The notes under the pieces: generated by a model
The model's database searches: none
The model's input: the letters and a program-made list of their open reading frames with translations, nothing else
What the model was told of the DNA's origin: nothing
Program-made: the position numbers and the translations under genes
DNA from: Arcobacter iocasae
Lineage (GTDB): Bacteria; Campylobacterota; Campylobacteria; Campylobacterales; Arcobacteraceae
Assembly (NCBI RefSeq): GCF_042214795.1
Contig: NZ_CP090177.1
Span: 1,860,001 to 1,924,000, forward strand
Direction: 5' to 3'
DNA length: 64,000 nucleotides
Part shown: in pieces, positions 42,546 through 51,137 of the stretch
How positions within the stretch are numbered: position 1 is the stretch's first letter
How the letters are laid out: each line of letters opens with the position of its first letter

Positions 42546-44489
42546 ATGAAAAATATTACGATAAGGACTAAACTATTAGGGGTAATAGTCTTTTCTATAG
42601 TTATTGTAGCTGGTTTAATAGCAATAGAATCAATTTATTCTTTAAATAGTTTAACTAAAGGAAATATAGCATTATATAAAAAAAGTGCCTATGAAGTTAA
42701 AGAAAAAGAGTTAAAATCATATGTTAAATTTGCGAGAGATGTAGTTGAAAAGCAATATCAAGAATTGCTAAACGCAAAAAATAATAATCAGATAGGCGAT
42801 AATTTAGACAATATTACTAAAGAATTAAAGCAAAAAGCATTAGAAACTATTAAGTCAATGAGATATGGGAAAAATGGGAATGGATATTTTTTCATATATG
42901 ATTATAATGGAAATAATGTAATGCATCCGATAAAACCTCAAAATGTTGGTAAGAACTTTATGAAATCTGCACATATAAGGGATCTAATTATCTTAGCAAA
43001 AAAAGATGGGGGATTGGTAAAATATAATTTTATTAAGCCAAATGATAAAAAACTATATGAAAAATTAGGGTATGGAATTGGTTTTGATGAGTGGCAGTGG
43101 ATGATAGGAACAGGAGCATATACAGATGAAATTGACGCACATATTGAAAAAATGCGAAAAGAAGCAAATAAGAATATAATCTCTACTTCATGGATTATCT
43201 TAACTATTGCATTAATAGTTTCAGTATTTATTACTATTTTTGTAATGTATTTTGTGAATAAACAAATTAATAGACCTTTATCATCTTTTCAAAATGGATT
43301 GCTAAACTTTTTTTCTTATTTAAATAAAGAAACAAAAAGTGTAGAAAAAATAGTTGTTACTAACAAAGATGAAATTGGAGTGATGGCAAATATTGTAAAT
43401 GAAAATATTGAAAAAACAAAACTTTTAATTGACCAAGATGAAGAAGTTATTAATAATGTAAAAAATATTGTAAAAGATGTAAATTCAGGAGATTTAAGTA
43501 CAAGAGTTACAAGAAAAACTGATAATGAAGGATTGGAAGAGTTAAAAAATATTTTTAATATTATGCTTGATTCTATTTCAAATAAAATTCATCACAATTT
43601 AAATGAAGTTGATGAGGTATTAAATGAACTTAAAAATATGAATTTTACACATAGAATAAAAAATGCTGATGGTAAAGTTGCCCAAGCTTTAAACTCTTTA
43701 GCTGATACCATCAATGAAATGTTAATTCATAATATGAATAATGGATTAGATTTAGAAAATTCTGCAAAAGAACTTTTGAAAAATGTTGCTACACTTAGTA
43801 CTTCTTCAAATGAGTCAGCTGCTTCTTTAGAAGAAACAGCTGCTGCTATAGAAGAAATTACTTCAAATATTACTGCTAGTACTCACAATATTTTAGAAAT
43901 GGTTTCTTTTGCAAATAAAGTTTCAGAATCTGCTAAGGATGGTGAAGAATTAGCAAATAAAACAAGCTTGTCTATGGATAGCATTAACACACAAGTTGTG
44001 GCAATAAGTGAAGCAATTACAGTAGTTGACCAAATAGCATTTCAAACTAATATTCTAAGTTTAAATGCTGCAGTTGAAGCAGCAACAGCAGGAGAAGCAG
44101 GAAAAGGATTTGCAGTAGTTGCAGCAGAAGTTAGAAATTTAGCATCTAGAAGTGCTGAAGCTGCAAAAGAGATTAAAGGACTTGTAGAAAAAGCGACTAT
44201 AAAAGCAAATGAAGGTAAAACAATTTCAACAGAGATGATTAAAGGTTATTTTGAATTAAAAAATAATATTACCCAAACTCTTGGATTAATTGAAAATGTT
44301 GAAGTTTCAAGTAAAGAACAAAAATTTGGAATAGAACAGATAAATAACGCTATTACTAGTTTAGATCAACAAACACAAAAGAATGCTAGTGTTGCTAATC
44401 TAAGTAATGAAATTGCACAAAAAACACAAAAAATTGCAAGTAAAATTTTAGAAGAAGTAGAAGAAAAAAGTTTTATTGGCAAAAAATAA
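42546..44489 (+). CDS. Methyl-accepting chemotaxis protein with single Cache sensor, likely malonate regulon
   Basis: This 647-residue chemoreceptor has a first helix (about 10-30), a sCache_2-type periplasmic sensor (about 40-200: NGYFFIYDYNGNNVMHPIKPQNVGKNF and WQWMIGTGAYTDEID), a second helix (about 212-234), a HAMP-like linker and the hairpin tip VDQIAFQTNILSLNAAVEAA. It ends in KSFIGKK, like the receptor at 9969, with no xWxxF tail. Its promoter carries a GTATAC operator pair like that of the malonate operon, and sCache_2 domains often sense C2-C4 carboxylates, so malonate or a similar acid is a plausible ligand (inference). Confidence 0.92.
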   Translation: MKNITIRTKLLGVIVFSIVIVAGLIAIESIYSLNSLTKGNIALYKKSAYEVKEKELKSYVKFARDVVEKQYQELLNAKNNNQIGDNLDNITKELKQKALETIKSMRYGKNGNGYFFIYDYNGNNVMHPIKPQNVGKNFMKSAHIRDLIILAKKDGGLVKYNFIKPNDKKLYEKLGYGIGFDEWQWMIGTGAYTDEIDAHIEKMRKEANKNIISTSWIILTIALIVSVFITIFVMYFVNKQINRPLSSFQNGLLNFFSYLNKETKSVEKIVVTNKDEIGVMANIVNENIEKTKLLIDQDEEVINNVKNIVKDVNSGDLSTRVTRKTDNEGLEELKNIFNIMLDSISNKIHHNLNEVDEVLNELKNMNFTHRIKNADGKVAQALNSLADTINEMLIHNMNNGLDLENSAKELLKNVATLSTSSNESAASLEETAAAIEEITSNITASTHNILEMVSFANKVSESAKDGEELANKTSLSMDSINTQVVAISEAITVVDQIAFQTNILSLNAAVEAATAGEAGKGFAVVAAEVRNLASRSAEAAKEIKGLVEKATIKANEGKTISTEMIKGYFELKNNITQTLGLIENVEVSSKEQKFGIEQINNAITSLDQQTQKNASVANLSNEIAQKTQKIASKILEEVEEKSFIGKK

Positions 44490-44515
44490 ATCTTACTTTT
44501 TAGGTACATTTATAA

Positions 44516-44558
44516 AAATTTATTGAATTCAGACATAAAAGTCGAATTCAATAAATTT
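44516..44558. terminator. Bidirectional terminator between chemoreceptor and gntR
   Basis: AAATTTATTGAATTC and its exact complement flank a 13-base centre that itself pairs (GAC...GTC). The 15-bp AT-rich stem separates two convergent genes. Confidence 0.7.
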
Positions 44559-44582
44559 ATACATAAATGATGTTAGTAATAG

Positions 44583-45248
44583 CTATTTATTCACAAATGA
44601 TAAGGCAACCATGTCTGTAAAAAGTTCACCTTGTATTAAAACATGATTTCTCATTAGTTCTTGAGCTAAGGTTTCCTCTCCATTTAAAATGGCATCTGTA
44701 ATTAATTTGTGTTCATTCATAGATAGTTCCATTCTATTTCTTACTCTTAGTTGAACTTTTCTAAATGGCAACAATCTTGTTTTTAATTGGTTCATTTGTG
44801 TTATCAAAAAATCATTATGACTAGATTCATAAATTATTTTGTGAAAATTTAAATTCTCAATAAAGTATTTATCAATATTTTTATCATCATACGCCTTTTG
44901 ACACTTTTCTAATGCACTTAAAAGAAGTTTAGAATTTTTCTCAGAAATTCTTCTTGAAGCCAATTTTGCACATAAAGATTCAAGTTCAGCTACAACTTCA
45001 AAGATTTCAATTAGCTTTTGAACACTAATTTCGCTGACATAAGCACCTTTTTTAGGGATGATTGTGACTAACTGTGAAGCTTCTAGATTACGCAAAGCTT
45101 CTCTTATTGGAGTTCTTGAAACATTAAATTGATTTGCTAGATCTAGTTCTTCTAACTTTGTACCAGCTACTAATTCATTATTTATAATCATTTCTTCTAT
45201 TTTATTTTTAATAATTTGTGCCATTGGTAATTCATTTTTTTGTTGCAA
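44583..45248 (-). CDS. GntR family (FCD) regulator of the malonate genes
   Basis: This 221-residue regulator has an N-terminal winged HTH (KIEEMIINNELVAGTKLEELDLANQFNVSRTPIREALRNLEASQLVTIIPKKGAYV) and an all-helical FCD ligand domain (EVVAELESLCAKLAS, NLNFHKIIYESSHN, EHKLITDAILNGEETLAQELMRNHV). I chose the TTG at 45248, with AAAGGA upstream, because the first in-frame ATG at 45278 lies before the predicted transcription start. It is divergent from the TRAP-mdc operon. FCD regulators of malonate use (MatR/MdcY) bind GTATAC-cored palindromes as I recall, and such sites lie in both malonate-linked promoters here. Confidence 0.85.
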   Translation of the reverse strand: MQQKNELPMAQIIKNKIEEMIINNELVAGTKLEELDLANQFNVSRTPIREALRNLEASQLVTIIPKKGAYVSEISVQKLIEIFEVVAELESLCAKLASRRISEKNSKLLLSALEKCQKAYDDKNIDKYFIENLNFHKIIYESSHNDFLITQMNQLKTRLLPFRKVQLRVRNRMELSMNEHKLITDAILNGEETLAQELMRNHVLIQGELFTDMVALSFVNK

Positions 45249-45268
45249 TTTTTTCCTTTTTTCTGAGT

Positions 45269-45308
45269 ATCGTAGCATTAGTATAGCAAATTATACATAA
45301 TTTAACAA
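45269..45308 (-). promoter_or_regulatory. gntR promoter
   Basis: On the minus strand a -35 TTGTTA (45303-45308), a 17-base spacer and a -10 TATACT (45280-45285) precede AATGCTACGAT. Transcription would begin near 45273, downstream of the 45278 ATG, which supports the TTG start at 45248. TATACAT-like cores at about 45292-45298 may be autoregulatory. Confidence 0.6.
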
Positions 45309-45345
45309 TATGTATGCAATAAGCTCAAAATTGAATAAAAATTTG

Positions 45346-45415
45346 TTGACATGTATATTTTATTTTGATAAGATTTTTTTCTAGTATACATAAAGTTAAT
45401 AATTGTATACATAAA
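45346..45415 (+). promoter_or_regulatory. Malonate operon promoter and paired operators
   Basis: TTGACA (45346-45351), a 17-base spacer and TAAGAT (45369-45374) form a near-consensus promoter, with a start near 45381. Two copies of GTATACATAAA lie at 45384-45394 and 45405-45415, 21 bp apart and just after the start, where a bound repressor would block transcription. The spacing equals that at the chemoreceptor promoter. Confidence 0.75.
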
Positions 45416-45430
45416 TACAAAGGGGAAAAC

Positions 45431-46411
45431 ATGTTAAAGATTAGTGTATTATTAATATTAAGTGTTGGTGTATTACTTGCAGGAGACAAGGTTTTAAAAT
45501 TATCTCATCAATGGCCAGGTGGAGGCAAAGATGTTAGAGATAAGATGGTAAGAATAGTTGCTGATGAAGTTGAAAAAGCAAATGTTGGCTTAACAATAAA
45601 GATTTATCCGAGTAAATCATTGTATAAACCAAAAGAACAATGGTCTGCTTTAGTAAAAGGCAGATTAGATATGACAGCTTTACCTTTGGATTATGCTGGG
45701 GGGCGACATCCAGAATTTAGTGCTACATTAATGCCAGGACTTATAAAAAATCATGATCATGCTAAAAGAATTAATAATTCTCAATTTATGAAAGATATCA
45801 AAAAAGTTATAAATGATGCAGGAGCAAAAGTATTAGCTGATAGTTGGTTAGCAGGTGGTTTTGTATCTACTAAAAATTGTATTTTAGAACCAGATGATGT
45901 AAAAGGTCAAGTAATTAGAGCAGCAGGTTCAAATTTTGAAGAGATGCTTCATGGAGCAGGAGCTTCTATTTCATCAATGGCAAGTTCTGAAATATACACA
46001 GCTTTACAAACTGGTGTTCTAGATGCTGCAAATACAAGTTCTGGAAGCTTTGTATCATATAGAATTTATGAGCAAGTTAAATGTCTTACAGCACCAGGAG
46101 ATAATGCCTTATGGTTTATGTATGAGCCTATTTTAATATCAATGAAAACTTGGAAAAAACTTAATAGCAAACAACAAGAAGCTTTAATGAAAGCTGGGCA
46201 AAAAGCTGAAACATATTTCGAAAAAGAAGCGAAAAATTTAGATGATAAACTTGTTAGTACATTTAAAAAAGCTGGTGTAAAAGTTGTTTATATGTCAAAA
46301 GAACAAGCTGATAAATGGAAAAAAATAGCAGCAGAGACTTCTTATAAATCTTTTGCTACAAAAGTTCCTAATGGAGCTAAGTTAATAGAAGAAGCTAGAT
46401 CAGTTGAATAA
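45431..46411 (+). CDS. dctP: TRAP transporter substrate-binding protein (DctP type)
   Basis: This 326-residue periplasmic protein has a signal peptide (MLKISVLLILSVGVLLAGD), then the DctP fold with LKLSHQWPGGGKDVRDKMV, IKIYPSKSLYKPKEQWSALVKGRLDM and GQVIRAAGSNFEEMLHGAGASISSMASSEIYTALQTGVLDAANTSSGSF, the central TRAP helix. The conserved R (VIRAAG) contacts the substrate carboxylate. I start it at ATG 45431, with AGGGG upstream, not at 45365. It heads a TRAP operon placed before the mdc genes, so malonate is the likely substrate. Confidence 0.9.
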   Translation: MLKISVLLILSVGVLLAGDKVLKLSHQWPGGGKDVRDKMVRIVADEVEKANVGLTIKIYPSKSLYKPKEQWSALVKGRLDMTALPLDYAGGRHPEFSATLMPGLIKNHDHAKRINNSQFMKDIKKVINDAGAKVLADSWLAGGFVSTKNCILEPDDVKGQVIRAAGSNFEEMLHGAGASISSMASSEIYTALQTGVLDAANTSSGSFVSYRIYEQVKCLTAPGDNALWFMYEPILISMKTWKKLNSKQQEALMKAGQKAETYFEKEAKNLDDKLVSTFKKAGVKVVYMSKEQADKWKKIAAETSYKSFATKVPNGAKLIEEARSVE

Positions 46412-46425
46412 TTGTAAGGAATGTT

Positions 46426-46941
46426 ATGTGGAATTTAATTCTTAAATTAAATCAGTATGTGACAACTTTTACAGCAATGCTAGCAGTATTAATGCTATTT
46501 TTAGCTTGTTTAGTCGTTACAGAAATGGTATACATTCGTTATTTTATTGGAGGTTCTACTATTTGGGAAACAGAATTTGTTGTTTTCTCAATAGTAGCTT
46601 CAACCTTGTTAGGTAGTCCTTATGTATTATTAACGAATGGACATGTAAATGTGGATTTATTACCAAATGCACTAGGTGAGAATAAGTGGATATTAGAAAT
46701 CATTTCTACACTTATTTCTTTAACATTTGTTCTTATATTATTTTATAGTAGTTGGGAATATTTTATTGAAACTTATGTAGAAGATTGGCACAGTGAGTCA
46801 GCGTGGGCACCTCCATTATGGATTCCATTATTATCATTAGTTATTGGTGTTACGGGATTAAGTATCCAATTATTATTGAATGTTTTTTCTTTAATTAGAT
46901 TTAAAAAATGCATATATATAGACTATAAAGAAGGAGAATAA
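46426..46941 (+). CDS. dctQ: TRAP transporter small permease (DctQ type)
   Basis: This 171-residue inner-membrane protein has four helices (about 10-33, 46-65, 85-107 and 128-150) and the DctQ features FGGSTIWETEFVVFSIVASTLLGSPYVLLTNGHVNVDLLP and PPLWIPLLSLVIG. It joins the large permease to make the sodium-driven TRAP transporter. It has an AAGGA site and lies 14 bases after the binding protein; its stop touches the large permease start. Confidence 0.9.
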   Translation: MWNLILKLNQYVTTFTAMLAVLMLFLACLVVTEMVYIRYFIGGSTIWETEFVVFSIVASTLLGSPYVLLTNGHVNVDLLPNALGENKWILEIISTLISLTFVLILFYSSWEYFIETYVEDWHSESAWAPPLWIPLLSLVIGVTGLSIQLLLNVFSLIRFKKCIYIDYKEGE

Positions 46942-48264
46942 ATGTCACCATTAGAAATAGCATTATTACTATTTTTTGTAACTCTTGTAGTCTTAGCTTC
47001 TGGAGTACCTATTGCTTTTGGTTTAGGTTTTGTAGCAGTAGTATTTTTATATTTTTTTGATGGACCTTCAAGTCTTTTAGGTGTTGGAGAAATGATGTAT
47101 GAAAGTTTAAGTGAATTTGCACTTATAGCTATTCCCATGTTTATACTTATGGGAACCGCTGTTTCTTCTTCTCCTACAGGAAAAGATTTGTATAAAGCTT
47201 TAGATAGTTGGTTATATCGAATTCCCGGAGGATTGGTTATAGCAAATATTGGTGCTTGTACTATTTTTTCTGCACTTAGTGGTTCATCACCTGCAACTTG
47301 TGCAGCTATTGGAAAAATGGGAATACCTGAAATGCAAAAGAAAGGTTACCCTGACGCAATTTCAACAGGATCGATTGCTGCTGGTGGAACATTAGGTATT
47401 TTAATACCACCAAGTGTTACGATGATTGTGTATGGAGTAGCAACAGAAACTTCTATAGGAAGATTGTTTGTAGCAGGTGTTGTACCTGGTATTTTATTAT
47501 CATTGTCATTTATGGCATGGTCAATATTTTATGTTTCAAGACACAATAAAAAGAATAATATAAATATTAAATTAATCAATTATACATTTATGGATAAATT
47601 AAAACTATTGCCAAAAGTACTTCCATTTGGATTTATAGTTTTTGCAATTTTATATATATTATATGGGGGACTTGCAACACCATCTGAAGCTTCAGGAGTA
47701 GGAGCTTTATTTTGTTTGATTTTTGTAGTTTTGATATACAAAATGTGGAATATAAAAAAGATTTGGAATATTTTAAAATCAAGTATGAGAGAAAGTACAA
47801 TGATTATGTTAATTATTGGTGCCTCTGCATTATTTAGTTACACATTATCATCTTTATATATTACTCAATCTATAGCAGAGTGGATTACTCTTTTAGGTGT
47901 AAATAAATGGTTTTTATTAGCAATTATTAATATATTTTTACTTGTTGCAGGATTTTTTTTACCTCCAGTTGCAGTTATATTAATGACAGCTCCTATTTTA
48001 ATACCTATTATTACATCAGTTGGTTTTGATCCTTATTGGTTTGCAGTTATTTTAACAATTAATATGGAAATAGGATTAATCACACCACCTGTAGGATTAA
48101 ATTTATATGTTATTAATGGAATTACTCCAAATGTTAGTTTACCAACAATTTTAAAAGGTGCACTACCTTTTGTAATTATCATGATGTTATCAATTGTTTT
48201 ATTTAGTATATTCCCAGAAATAGTTACTTGGTTGCCAGATAAAATGATGGGTCAAATAAAATAA
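46942..48264 (+). CDS. dctM: TRAP transporter large permease (DctM type)
   Basis: This 440-residue inner-membrane protein has about 12 helices and DctM signatures such as ALIAIPMFILMGTAVSSSPTGKDLY, GLVIANIGACTIFSALSGSSPATCAAIGKMGIPEM (about 98-132), GSIAAGGTLGILIPPSVTMIVYGV and TINMEIGLITPPVGLNLYVINGI near the C-terminus. It forms the transport pathway, using the sodium gradient with the DctP-bound substrate. It is followed after 9 bases by mdcA, giving a TRAP-mdc operon. Confidence 0.93.
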   Translation: MSPLEIALLLFFVTLVVLASGVPIAFGLGFVAVVFLYFFDGPSSLLGVGEMMYESLSEFALIAIPMFILMGTAVSSSPTGKDLYKALDSWLYRIPGGLVIANIGACTIFSALSGSSPATCAAIGKMGIPEMQKKGYPDAISTGSIAAGGTLGILIPPSVTMIVYGVATETSIGRLFVAGVVPGILLSLSFMAWSIFYVSRHNKKNNINIKLINYTFMDKLKLLPKVLPFGFIVFAILYILYGGLATPSEASGVGALFCLIFVVLIYKMWNIKKIWNILKSSMRESTMIMLIIGASALFSYTLSSLYITQSIAEWITLLGVNKWFLLAIINIFLLVAGFFLPPVAVILMTAPILIPIITSVGFDPYWFAVILTINMEIGLITPPVGLNLYVINGITPNVSLPTILKGALPFVIIMMLSIVLFSIFPEIVTWLPDKMMGQIK

Positions 48265-48273
48265 GGAGTTTTT

Positions 48274-49923
48274 ATGGAAGAAAATAAATGGAATTCAAAG
48301 TTAATAAATCAACAAAAAATTATAAGTAGTGCAAAAAGTATTAGTGATGGGAAAGTTGTAAAAGCAAGTGATGCAAAATTATTATTTGAAACAGTTATTA
48401 AATCTGGAGATAGAGTATGTTTAGAAGGGAATAATCAAAAACAAGCAGACTTTCTTGCTCGTACATTAGCTTCAGTTGATAGCTCAAAAATCAATAATTT
48501 ACATATGTTGCAATCGGTTGTTGCACTTCCTGAGCATCTTGATGTTTTTGAAAAAGGAATAGCTAGTAAACTAGACTTCTCTTTTTCTGGACCTCAAGCT
48601 TTACGCTTAGCAAAACTTGCAAATGCAGGAAAAATAAGCATTGGAGCAATTCATACATATATAGAATTGTATTCTAGATATTTTTTAGACTTGACTCCAA
48701 ATATATGTTTAATAACAGCAGAAGCGGGGGATAGAAATGGGAATTTGTATACAGGTCCTAATACTGAAGAAACTCCAACTATAGTAGAAGCAACTGCTTT
48801 TAAAAATGGAATTGTAATTGCTCAAGTAAACAAACTTGTTGATGAATTACCAAGAGTTGATATACCAGGTGATTGGATTGATTTTGTTATTGAAAGTCCA
48901 TATCCAAACTATGTTGAACCTCTTTTTACAAGAGACCCTGCTCAAATTACTGAAATGCAAGTTTTAATGGGAATGATGGCATTAAAAGGTATTTATGCAG
49001 AGTATGGAGTTCAAAGATTAAACCATGGAATTGGTTTTAACACAGCAGCGATTGAGTTATTACTTCCTACTTATGGGGAAGAGTTAGATCTTAAAGGTAA
49101 AATTTGTTCCCATTGGACAGTAAATCCTCATCCAACGCTTATCCCTGCTATTGAAGCTGGATTTATAAAATCTATTCATAGTCCAGGATCTGAAATAGGA
49201 ATGGAAAAATATATTGAACAAAGAAGAGATATTTTCTTTACAGGAAGAGATGGTTCAAAAAGATCTAATAGAACTTTTTCTCAACTAGCTGGATTGTATG
49301 GAGTTGATATGTTTATTGGTTCGACTTTACAAATTGACCACTATGGAAATAGTTCAACTGCAACAAGTACTAGAATTGCAGGTTTTGGTGGAGCTCCAAA
49401 TATGGGTTCAAATGCAGCAGGTCGTAGACATGCAAGTGATACTTGGCTAAGAGTTGGAGCTGAAGATAAGTCACGAGTAAATCCACTTCCAGTAGGTAAA
49501 AAACTTGTAGTTCAAATAGTAGAAACATATAGACAACAAATGGAATATGCTTTTGTTGAAAAACTTGATGCAATAGAATTGGCAAAAAATTCAAATATGG
49601 CATTGCCTCCTGTAATGATTTACTCAGAAGATGTAACACATATAGTTACAGAAGAGGGTATTGCAAATTTACTTTTATGTGAAAATATGAAAGAAAGAGA
49701 AGAAGCAATAAAAGCAGTTGCTGGTTATACACCTATGGGATTATCAAGAGATAAGAAAATGGCAAAAGCCTTAAGAGATAGAGGTGTAGTTCGTTATGCA
49801 GAAGATTTAGGTGTTAATAAATTACAAGCAAGTAGAAATTTATTAGCTGCAAGATCAATAAAAGATTTAGTTCGGGCTTCAGGTGGATTATATGAACCAC
49901 CTAAGAAATTTAGAAATTGGTAA
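48274..49923 (+). CDS. mdcA: Malonate decarboxylase alpha subunit (acetyl-S-ACP:malonate ACP transferase)
   Basis: This 549-residue cytoplasmic protein belongs to the MdcA family of CoA-transferase-like proteins, which moves malonate onto the acyl-carrier subunit in exchange for acetate. Typical stretches are WNSKLINQQKIISSAKSISDGKVVKASDAKLLFETVIKSGDRVCLEGNNQKQADFLA (N-terminal), HPHPTLIPAIEAG-like and TATSTRIAGFGGAPNMGSNAAGRRH, with a C-terminal KDLVRASGGLYEPPKKFRNW. Length matches MdcA (about 550). It is followed after 22 bases by mdcC. Confidence 0.95.
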   Translation: MEENKWNSKLINQQKIISSAKSISDGKVVKASDAKLLFETVIKSGDRVCLEGNNQKQADFLARTLASVDSSKINNLHMLQSVVALPEHLDVFEKGIASKLDFSFSGPQALRLAKLANAGKISIGAIHTYIELYSRYFLDLTPNICLITAEAGDRNGNLYTGPNTEETPTIVEATAFKNGIVIAQVNKLVDELPRVDIPGDWIDFVIESPYPNYVEPLFTRDPAQITEMQVLMGMMALKGIYAEYGVQRLNHGIGFNTAAIELLLPTYGEELDLKGKICSHWTVNPHPTLIPAIEAGFIKSIHSPGSEIGMEKYIEQRRDIFFTGRDGSKRSNRTFSQLAGLYGVDMFIGSTLQIDHYGNSSTATSTRIAGFGGAPNMGSNAAGRRHASDTWLRVGAEDKSRVNPLPVGKKLVVQIVETYRQQMEYAFVEKLDAIELAKNSNMALPPVMIYSEDVTHIVTEEGIANLLLCENMKEREEAIKAVAGYTPMGLSRDKKMAKALRDRGVVRYAEDLGVNKLQASRNLLAARSIKDLVRASGGLYEPPKKFRNW

Positions 49924-49945
49924 AAAATAAAATAAGGAGTTATAT

Positions 49946-50260
49946 ATGGAGTCTTTAAATTTTGAATCTTCTACAGGAACAAATTCTTATGATAGTTCAC
50001 CTATATTAGTGGGTGTTGTTTCTTCAGGAAATTTAGAAGTTTTAATTGAAAAAAATAATGACAATATTTGTAAATGTGAAGTTGTGACATCCGAAGTTGG
50101 ATATGGAAATATTTGGAAATGTGTAGTTGAAGATTTTTTTTCAAAATATCAACTAACTAATGCAAATGTGTATATCAATGATAGTGGAGCTTCTCCTTCT
50201 GTAGTAAGTCTAAGATTAGAACAAGCAGTAGAAAAGTTTAAAGGAAATAAATATGATTAG
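49946..50260 (+). CDS. mdcC: Malonate decarboxylase acyl-carrier subunit delta
   Basis: This 104-residue small acidic protein carries the 2'-(5''-triphosphoribosyl)-3'-dephospho-CoA group on a serine. The modified site in the family is in the SGxLEVL stretch, here VVSSGNLEVLIEKNND, so S27 is the likely residue. The C-terminus contains INDSGASPSVVSLRLEQAVE. Its stop overlaps the mdcD start by 8 bases. A ribosome site GGAG lies before the start. Confidence 0.9.
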   Translation: MESLNFESSTGTNSYDSSPILVGVVSSGNLEVLIEKNNDNICKCEVVTSEVGYGNIWKCVVEDFFSKYQLTNANVYINDSGASPSVVSLRLEQAVEKFKGNKYD

Positions 50261-51137
50261 TTTTTATGAATCAAATGCAAGGGGAAGAATAGATAGTTTA
50301 ATTGATGAAAATTCATTTGAAGAGATACTTCCCTCTGAACTAAAAATACAAAGTCCACATTTAAAAAAAATTGACATTGTTAATTCTTTTAATGATGGAG
50401 TAATAATCGGAAAAGCTAAGATAGATAAAAAACCAGTTTTAATAGCTTCTCAAGAGGGTAAATTCATGGGTGGAACAGTAGGTGAAGTTCATGGAGCAAA
50501 AATATTAGGACTTTTGAAAAAAGCTATTAAAGATAAAGTATCTGCTGTATATTTTATAATTGATACAGGAGGAGTGCGATTGCATGAAGCAAATGCAGGG
50601 CTAATAGCTATTTCAGAAATAATGAGAGCTATTTTTGAAGTAAGAAGTCACAATATTCCTGTATATGCAATCGTAGGAAGTCAAAATGGATGTTTTGGTG
50701 GAATGGGAATTGTTGCAGGTTGTTGCAATACTATTGTTATGAATGAAGAGGGAAGATTAGGTCTATCTGGTCCTGAAGTTATAGAAACAGTACATGGGGT
50801 TGAAGAGTTTGATTCAAAAGATAAACCTTTAGTATGGCGAACTTTAGGTGGTAAACATAGATTTATCATGGGTTTAGTTGAGTATATAGTATCTGATACA
50901 AAAGAAGATTTTAGAAAAGTTGCCATTGAATTAGTAAATTTAAATCGCAATGCAGAAATAAATCTAGATGATATGTTAAAAGAACATCAAAAATTGGCTA
51001 AAGATATGAAAGATTACGAGAAGGCAAGTGATGCAAAAGATATTTGGGAAATGAAAAATATAAAAAATATTGATTCAATACCTTTACTTGATAATAACTC
51101 TTTTTTAGAATTAATAAAAGGAAACTATAATGAATAA
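50253..51137 (+). CDS. mdcD: Malonate decarboxylase beta subunit
   Basis: This 294-residue subunit of the biotin-independent malonyl-S-ACP decarboxylase has the carboxyltransferase (crotonase-like) fold. Conserved stretches include FMGGTVGEVHGAKILGLLKKA, FIIDTGGVRLHEANAGLIAISEIMRAIFE (about 105-134) and GSQNGCFGGMGIVAGCCNTIVMNEEGRLGLSGPEVIE. It pairs with MdcE. Its start overlaps mdcC and its stop overlaps mdcE by 8 bases, so the subunits are translated together. Confidence 0.95.
   Translation: MISFYESNARGRIDSLIDENSFEEILPSELKIQSPHLKKIDIVNSFNDGVIIGKAKIDKKPVLIASQEGKFMGGTVGEVHGAKILGLLKKAIKDKVSAVYFIIDTGGVRLHEANAGLIAISEIMRAIFEVRSHNIPVYAIVGSQNGCFGGMGIVAGCCNTIVMNEEGRLGLSGPEVIETVHGVEEFDSKDKPLVWRTLGGKHRFIMGLVEYIVSDTKEDFRKVAIELVNLNRNAEINLDDMLKEHQKLAKDMKDYEKASDAKDIWEMKNIKNIDSIPLLDNNSFLELIKGNYNE

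Noticed and set aside
45365..45430. Longer N-terminus for the TRAP binding protein starting at 45365
   Set aside because: That start lies before the predicted transcription start and would run through the operator sites; the ATG at 45431 has AGGGG and a signal peptide.
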